This document shows, one piece after another, positions 58,585 through 64,000 of a DNA stretch of 64,000 nt. The position numbers were made by a program, and so were the translations under genes. A model generated the notes under the pieces. That model was given only the letters and a program-made list of their open reading frames with translations, did no database searches and had not been told where the DNA came from. Position 1 is the first letter of the stretch; every line of letters starts with the position of its first letter. This stretch comes from DATAOG01 sp963753685 (GTDB taxonomy: Bacteria; Pseudomonadota; Alphaproteobacteria; Geminicoccales; Geminicoccaceae): assembly GCA_963753685.1 (NCBI GenBank), contig CAVWDE010000021.1:434001-498000 (forward strand). Reading direction: 5' to 3'.

Positions 58585-59697
58585 ATGAGCGACGATTACA
58601 AGAGCTGGGGCGAGATCGACGATCTGCTCGGCAAGCTCGCCGCCTATCGGAGCTGGCTGGTCGAGACCAACCGCGCCGCGCTGCTCAAGGACCCGAACTT
58701 CGCGGAAGCGCTGAATCAGAAGGTCCGCGAGATGTACGACCTCGTGGAGCAGACCGAGGAGGGCAAGATCCCGCCGGTCGACGGCGGCCTCCTCAACCTG
58801 GTCGGCCTGGGCGGGGAGGCGGCGCGCAAGCTCGGGCAGGCGCGCTACGCGCCGGCGGTGCCGCCCTATGACGACCAGATCGCCCGCGAGCGCGTCAACG
58901 CGATCGCCGACCTCTACTATCTGTACCAGATGGAGCAGTCCAGGGTCTTCAGCGCGGTGCTGAAGCTCCAGGAGCTGTTCCGCGCGGGCTCGGTCCGGCT
59001 CGGGGACGGCGAAGGCGCGTTCAAGCTCTACCAGTACGACCGCAAGCAGGTCCTGCGCTACACGATGCGCGACCGCCGCGCCGCCTATCGCAAGGTGTTC
59101 GGCTACACCCACGCCTCGCCGCCGGAAGGCGCCGCGGCCAACAAGCCGTTCCACGGCCTGTTCGCCAACTTCAACCGCCAGGCCTCGCAGTTCTTCCAGG
59201 ACAAGCGCGTCTCCGAGGTCATCCGGCCGGACGGGCGCAGCGAGACCTTTGGCTCGATGGCCGTGGTCCGCCGCGCCGGGCTCGATTTGCGCCACAACCT
59301 CAAGCAGGTGTCCTACGGCCACGTCGCGGTGCTGCGGACCGAGGTCATGTCGCTGCTGGAAGCGGCCTTCGAGATCCTGGATTCGGCCGACGTCAAGAAC
59401 CTGTTCGGCGCCCCCACGGCCTGGGACGCGCTCGAGGACATCCTCAAACGCCATCTCTCCGAGACCCCGATCATCTCGCAGCGCAGCCGCATGGCCACGG
59501 CCGGGCGCGACATCCTGCGCTGGCTGGCCGAGTCGTACATCCTCTCGACCGTGCGGATCGACTTCGAGGCCTTCCTCGAGGACATCGTCGACGCCTGCGA
59601 CGACTGGCTGACTAGCGCCGAGTCGCTGGGCCTGCAGCGCTCCGTCCGGCCTGCCGCCGCCAACGTCCTGCCGTTCCGCGCGGCACAGCGCGCCTGA
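58585..59697 (+). CDS. Helical protein of unknown function, cassette gene 5
   Basis: A 370-residue, predominantly helical protein with no recognised domain. It begins SDDYKSWGEIDDLLGKL, has an aromatic-rich middle (IADLYYLYQMEQSRVF, YQYDRKQVLRYTMRD, KPFHGLFANFNRQASQFF) and ends in an unstructured Ala/Arg tail. There is no signal peptide or transmembrane helix, so it is probably cytoplasmic. CAGGAGCGAGGAC precedes the ATG, 30 bases after gene 4. Even spacing and the same strand make genes 1-5 a likely operon. An interaction or assembly role is only a guess. Confidence 0.8.
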   Translation: MSDDYKSWGEIDDLLGKLAAYRSWLVETNRAALLKDPNFAEALNQKVREMYDLVEQTEEGKIPPVDGGLLNLVGLGGEAARKLGQARYAPAVPPYDDQIARERVNAIADLYYLYQMEQSRVFSAVLKLQELFRAGSVRLGDGEGAFKLYQYDRKQVLRYTMRDRRAAYRKVFGYTHASPPEGAAANKPFHGLFANFNRQASQFFQDKRVSEVIRPDGRSETFGSMAVVRRAGLDLRHNLKQVSYGHVAVLRTEVMSLLEAAFEILDSADVKNLFGAPTAWDALEDILKRHLSETPIISQRSRMATAGRDILRWLAESYILSTVRIDFEAFLEDIVDACDDWLTSAESLGLQRSVRPAAANVLPFRAAQRA

Positions 59698-59733
59698 CGC
59701 TGAGGTTCACGTCAATTCCAGGTGTATCGCTCC

Positions 59734-59752
59734 GAGGTGGCGATTTCGCCTC
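59734..59752. promoter_or_regulatory. Inverted repeat after the five-gene cassette
   Basis: GAGGTGGCGATTTCGCCTC can pair as GAGG-T-GGCGA / TCGCC-TC around a two-base loop. It lies 37 bases after cassette gene 5 and 84 before the LuxR-type gene. It could be a hairpin ending the cassette transcript (no T-tract follows) or an operator for the regulator. TATCCT at 59761 might be a -10 element, but the matching -35 is weak. Confidence 0.35.
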
Positions 59753-59835
59753 AAAAGTGCTATCCTGAGGACACGTACCCATTATCAAGGCGACGCAGCT
59801 CGCCGCGCAGCGCCAATTGGGAGGGAAGCAGACCC

Positions 59836-60144
59836 ATGGCGACCGCCGTCGGGAGCCGCAGAGCGGACGCATTTGAGCACGCAGCCCCGCTGCCCGAGCG
59901 CACGGACGCCGCCAGGGATCTGGCGGGCGAAGGGCTCAGCCCGCGCGAGTTCGAGATCGCACGCCTGACCTGTCGGGGCATGTCGAACAAGGAGATCGCC
60001 CAGGTGCTCGAGATCAGCCACCACACGGTGTCGACCCATATGCGCCGGGTGTTCGACAAGCTGCGGATCAACCGCCGTGCCAAGCTCGCGGCCTATGTCG
60101 CCGAGCGCCTGGCGCACGGCCGGCGCGCGGTTGGGCGGAAATAG
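59836..60144 (+). CDS. LuxR/GerE-type helix-turn-helix protein
   Basis: A 102-residue protein consisting of a short N-terminal arm and a GerE DNA-binding domain at about 35-95: LSPREFEIARLTCRGMSNKEI, then AQVLEISHHTVSTHMRRVF and KLRINRRAKLAAYV. There is no receiver or autoinducer domain, so it resembles stand-alone regulators. The ATG at 59836 has GGGA ten bases upstream. An upstream in-frame ATG at 59722 would run through the promoter region and is less likely. Its position 139 bases after the five-gene cassette, on the same strand, suggests it may regulate that cassette. Confidence 0.85.
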   Translation: MATAVGSRRADAFEHAAPLPERTDAARDLAGEGLSPREFEIARLTCRGMSNKEIAQVLEISHHTVSTHMRRVFDKLRINRRAKLAAYVAERLAHGRRAVGRK

Positions 60145-60215
60145 CGGCGGCGGAGGGACGCCTCGGGCGCCGAGCTACCGCCGAGGGCGGATGCTCGACT
60201 TTCGTGGTCCGGCCA

Positions 60216-60575
60216 TCACGGGGTTCCCTTCGGCTCCACGTCCTGCAGCAGCTGCTTGGTCGCCGCCTTCAGGGGCGCCAGATCACGGACCACGATGTCC
60301 CACATCTCGTGATCGTCGATCGTCTTGTAGCCGTGGCGCAGCACGTTGCCGATGGCGGCGATCCTGCGCCAGGGGATCTGTGGGTGTCCCGCCTTGAGGT
60401 CGTCAGGCACATGCCGCGAGGCTTCCGAGACGATCTCGATGCTGCGCTCGACCGCGCGCCGCAACATCGTCTCGGCCATGTAGTCGTCAAAGGACTTGCC
60501 GGCGGTGAAGGCGCCGACATCATCGATGGCGGCGAGGATGTCCTCGAGGCGCGCGGCGAGGTCGAAGAACGGCAT
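60216..60575 (-). CDS. hepT: HepT-like HEPN toxin
   Basis: A 119-residue HEPN-fold (DUF86) protein. The RNase active-site motif is VLRHGYKTIDDHEMW, fitting the Rx4-6H/RHxY-type pattern of HepT. FDDYMAETMLRRAVERSIEIVSEAS is the conserved first-helix block. It pairs with the upstream nucleotidyltransferase-type antitoxin, whose stop overlaps this start (TGATG). HepT toxins are held inactive by adenylylation at the tyrosine. Such pairs are frequent beside restriction systems, as here. Confidence 0.9.
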   Translation of the reverse strand: MPFFDLAARLEDILAAIDDVGAFTAGKSFDDYMAETMLRRAVERSIEIVSEASRHVPDDLKAGHPQIPWRRIAAIGNVLRHGYKTIDDHEMWDIVVRDLAPLKAATKQLLQDVEPKGTP

Positions 60576-60913
60576 CAAAAGACCTCGATCGCGTCAGCCT
60601 CGACCCGCGCGCGCATGCGGGGACGCATTTTCCAGGGCGCGGTCGAGATCTCGACGGCGCGTCCCAACAGATCGGCCAGGTCCTGCTCCAGGCCAACGTG
60701 GTCGATCAGCGAAAATTTGACGCTCCGATCGATCTCGGCCACCAGGTCGATGTCGCTCTCGGGCCCGGCCTCGGCGCGCGCCATCGAGCCGAAGAGGCTC
60801 AAGCGGGCCACGCCCCGCGCCCGCAGTTCCGGTTCGCGCTCGCGCAGGATACGCAACACCCGCTCGCGCTCGGCGAGCGCCCCGGGGGCGAGGGTCTGGG
60901 GCTTGGTGGCCAT
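60575..60913 (-). CDS. mntA: MntA-like nucleotidyltransferase antitoxin
   Basis: A 112-residue minimal nucleotidyltransferase. SLFGSMARAEAGPESDIDLVAEI is the GSx10DxD catalytic core that adenylylates the HepT partner. A third acidic residue is expected in the KFSLIDHVGLEQDL region. The ATG at 60913 has no clear ribosome-binding site; a longer frame to 61015 reads as Pro/Arg-rich leader. It lies about 250 bases downstream of the restriction gene on the same strand. Confidence 0.88.
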   Translation of the reverse strand: MATKPQTLAPGALAERERVLRILREREPELRARGVARLSLFGSMARAEAGPESDIDLVAEIDRSVKFSLIDHVGLEQDLADLLGRAVEISTAPWKMRPRMRARVEADAIEVF

Positions 60914-61163
60914 GGCGAGGGGTATGGTGGCACAGGTGAGTGGGTGGGGTCGAGGGAGCGGCAAAGCCCGTGGTGCGCGCGCGCCGGCCGCGGCCGACGT
61001 TCCCTGGACGGTCAAGAGTAAGCTTGTGAAATTTCCGGCCGGTTTTTGGTTCGATCACTGGCCGTTATGCAGCGCCGATTGATGACGACGGCACGGTGCG
61101 CGAGCGGACCAAATCTTCCGCCCTGCCCGAGCTTCTTGCCCCGTGCTGCCGCGCAGCTTGCCA

Positions 61164-64000
61164 TCAAGCGGCGTAGAGGCTGCGGCCCTCGCCGGGATAG
61201 GCATCGAAGATGTGCTGGAAGGTAAGCTCGCACTTCTGTTGCCAGAGGTCATCGCCATAAGCGGGAGGGAGGCTGTCGAGCTCCTGCTCGATGAAGGCGC
61301 GCACGACCGCCTTGGAGCGCTGGTGCTTGCGCCAGTCGAGCACGAGCTTCTCGGCCTTCAGCACCTCCAAGAGTTCGCGCACCACCCTCTTGACGTCGGC
61401 CTCCTCCTTCTTCGTGAGCTTGGGCTCGGGCTTGGTCAGCAGATCGAACAGCGCCAGCTCTTCCTCGGTCAGTCCCTCAGCAATGCCGCGCTGCTCTTCC
61501 TCGGTCAGGCTCTGCGCGAACTTGAGCAGCTCCTCGAAGAACTGCTCGATGTTCTGGCTGCCCGCATTGTAGGCCTCGATCATCTTCTGGAACTTGTCGA
61601 GGAAATCCATGCGCGCGTGGTTGCGCTCGACCATGGGCTTCAGCTTCGCCTCGATCAGGCTGCGCAGTCGCTCGGCTGCGGTCCGTTTGCGTCCTTGCTC
61701 GAAGCGCGCCCGGAGGGCGTCGAAATCGATCCCGCTCAGATCGAGCCGGCGATCCTCGCCCGGCGCGGCCTGGGCCTGGATGACGTAGCCCTCGGTCGCG
61801 ACCGACTCATCCAGCAGCTGCTCGATCGCCCGCATCACCTCGCTGATGTCGGCGGGCGGCATCAGCGAGCGGATCTCCTTGGCGATATAGGCGAGCACGA
61901 CGCACACCGGCGCGAGCTCGCCCGCCCGCGGGTCCGGCTTGATCGCCTGAAAGATCTTGGCGACTTTGCTCGCGAGCGCGATGAAGCGCCGCTTCTCCTC
62001 ATCGCTCGTGACGATCCGCTCGACCGCCTCGCCGATCAGCGCCACGCGGTCGAGGCCCTCGGCCGCCAGGACCCTCTCCGGGTCGACCTCGTGCGCCTTG
62101 CAGAAGGCCAGCGCCTCGCCGATCGCCGCGCGCAGATGCTCGACCAGCGCGTCCTTGTCCAGGATCGGCATGTCGACCTCGCCCGGCGCGCCGGGCGACG
62201 GCTTGCCATAGATCGCAAGCGCCCGCTGCAGGCTGCGCAGCACGCCCGCATAGTCGACGATCAGGCCGTTGTTCTTGTCCCGCGCCACCCGGTTCGCCCG
62301 CGCGATCGTCTGCATCAGCGTGTGGTTGCGCATGGGCTTGTCGAGATAGATCGTCGAGCAGGCCGGCACGTCGAAGCCCGTGATCCACATGGCGCAGAGG
62401 AACACGATCCGGAGCGGATCGTCCGCGTCCTTGAACCTGGTCTCGAGGTCCTCCTTCTGCATCCGCCGCCGGTGCGGCCGGATGTCGAGCCCCTTGGCCC
62501 GAAGGTCGGCGATCTCGTTCTGCGACGACGAGATCACGACCGCCATGTCGGTCTCGGCCATCTCCTTGAGCGTGCGCTGGATCTCCTGCCGCTCGGCTTC
62601 GCTCGCGGTCGCAAGGCTCGCCTCGAGCTTCGCCCGGTGCGCCGCCCAGTGCTTCTGCACCTTGTCGTACATCCGCACCGCGGTCGCCTTGTCGATGCAG
62701 ATGACCATCGCCTTGCCGCGATAGCCGCGGCCGAGGAAGTGCAGCACGATGTCCTCCGCGACCTTCTCCAGCCGCTCCTCGCGCGTGATCAGATGGTACT
62801 CGCGCCCGAACTCCCGCTCGAGCTTCTCCTCCTGCGCCTCGTCGAGCTCGGCGTCCTCGAGCAGCCGCTCCATGTCCTCGTTCAGGTTCTCGTTGGTCAG
62901 CTGCAGCTCGGGTATCCGGTTCTCGTAGTAGAGCGGGACCGTCGCCCCGTCCTCGATGCTCTGGGTGAAATTGTAGATGCTGACGTAGTCGCCGAACACC
63001 TCGCGCGTCTTCTCCTCGCCGGCCATCAAGGGCGTGCCCGTGAAGCCGATGAAGGCGGCGTTCGGCAACGCGCCCCGCATGTTCAGCGCCAGCGTGTCGT
63101 ACTGGCTGCGGTGCGCCTCGTCGGTCATCACGATGATGTCCGAGCGCCTGGACAGCTTCGGGGTAGCGCTCGCCCTTGGCCGTCCCGAACTTCTGGATCA
63201 GCGTGAAGACGTAGCGGTGGTCCTCGCTCAGAAGCTGCCGCAGATGCGCGCCGCTGGTCGCCTGCGCGTGCTTCTCGGTCACCGCACCGCAGGCGGCAAA
63301 CGTCTTGTAGATCTGATCGTCCAGCTCGTCCCGGTCGGTCACGATCACGAAGGTCCAGTTGCCGGGCAGCGTCCGCAGCACCTTCTGCGCGAAGAACAGC
63401 ATCGAGAGGCTCTTGCCCGAGCCCTGGGTGTGCCAGAACACCCCGAGCCGCCCCTGGTTCTCCCGGATTTTTCTGACCGCCTCGATCGAGCGGTTGACGC
63501 CCAGCACCTGATGGTTCTTGCCGACCTTCTTGATCAGCCCGCCCTTGCCCTCCTCGAACACCGTGAAGCTCTCGACGATGTCGAGCAGCCGGTCCGGCCG
63601 GCAGGTGCCCCGCAGCATGGTCGCGAGCGAGCCCACCGGAACCTCGCCCTCGTCCTCGACCCGCTTCCACTCGGCAAAATGCTCGAAGGCCGCCGTGGAC
63701 GAGCCGATCCGGCTCTCGCGCCCGTTCGAGAGGATGACGACGCCATTGTACCAGAACAGCCCGGCGATCGTGTCCCGGTAGTCGCGAAGGTTCTTGTCGT
63801 AGGCGTCCTGCAGCCGCGTGTGCGACGCCTTCAGCTCGACCAGCACCAGCGGCAGGCCGTTGACGAACCCCACGAGATCGCACCGCCGCCGGTACATCTC
63901 GCCATGCACCCAGACCTGCGAGGCCAGGAAGAAGTCGTTGTTTTCCGGGTCGCGCCAGTCGATCACGCGGACGGTCACATCCTCCTCGCGCCCGCGCTCG
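61164..64000 (-). CDS. hsdR: Type I restriction endonuclease R subunit, HsdR, 5' end missing, one frameshift
   Basis: The gene continues past the right edge; at least 945 residues are present. The endonuclease domain shows GLPLVLVELKAS, the ELK of the PD-ExK nuclease. The motor domain has Walker A FWHTQGSGKSLSM, the DEAH box IVMTDEAHRSQY, GFTGTPL and QTIARANRVARD. The frame breaks near 63159-63162, where CCCC in place of CCC adds one base between ERYPK and LSRRSDI; removing it gives a continuous HsdR. A long helical C-terminal region (about 350 residues) contacts HsdM. HsdM and HsdS genes, if present, lie beyond the edge. Confidence 0.92.

Noticed and set aside
61143..63206. 687-codon plus-strand frame opposite hsdR
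   Set aside because: Antisense shadow; the minus strand carries all the helicase and nuclease motifs.

Overview
The window is about 64 kb of very GC-rich DNA, densely packed with genes on both strands. The gene content looks alphaproteobacterial: a DUF3750 protein, a TIGR02281-type retroviral-like aspartic protease, tripartite TRAP and Liv-type ABC importers, HyuA/HyuB, a non-pyrrolysine MttB homologue and a form II coxSLM-type molybdenum hydroxylase. A soil or rhizosphere Rhodospirillales-like heterotroph living on small organic and amino compounds would fit. That placement is inference; no rRNA or other phylogenetic marker is present. No tRNA, rRNA, CRISPR array or insertion sequence was found.

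Layout. 1-2.5 kb: a truncated amidohydrolase, a GFA-family protein, a DUF3750 protein and a small secreted protein. 2.9-12 kb: one colinear minus-strand block with a livK-H-M-G-F importer, a peroxiredoxin-like protein and a dctP-Q-M TRAP importer, plus a divergent FadR/GntR-type regulator. 12.1-14 kb: a frameshifted LysR regulator and a CmcJ/NvfI-like oxygenase. 14-18.7 kb: a defence-like pair, a SIR2-domain protein followed by an nSTAND-transmembrane-WD40 protein, both broken by many small indels. 18.9-22.9 kb: MttB homologue, EEP hydrolase, SGNH protein. 22.9-30.2 kb: an FAD oxidase / EamA exporter / cNMP-FHA / HyuA / HyuB unit. 30.3-35.5 kb: vapBC and a coxG-S-L-M unit ending in a clear terminator. 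35.6-43 kb: a mixture of housekeeping-like genes, including an aspartic protease, YceI, cytochrome b561, HAD, an amidotransferase and two SDRs. 43-51.5 kb: an RND efflux pair, convergent with a 1393-residue membrane-anchored coiled-coil protein built from long internal repeats. 52-53 kb: a Rieske oxygenase. 53.3-60.1 kb: five adjacent genes I could not assign to a known system (a paralogous acidic/glycine-rich/basic protein pair, a HEIGH zincin, two large alpha-helical proteins), followed by a LuxR-type regulator. 60.2-64 kb: HepT/MntA toxin-antitoxin and the type I restriction subunit HsdR, running off the right edge.

How it works together. Most genes serve uptake and oxidation of small organic compounds. 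Scattered among them are genome-conflict genes (SIR2/STAND, VapBC, HepT/MntA, HsdR). The best candidate for an undescribed system is 53,338-59,697, where two membrane-active-looking polyampholyte proteins are encoded with a metalloprotease and two unknown helical proteins.

A caution for the whole window: five long, otherwise intact genes (LysR, MttB, CoxL, the coiled-coil protein, HsdR) each carry exactly one extra base, mostly in a short G/C run, and the SIR2/STAND pair carries many. Sequencing or assembly error is as likely as true pseudogenisation.
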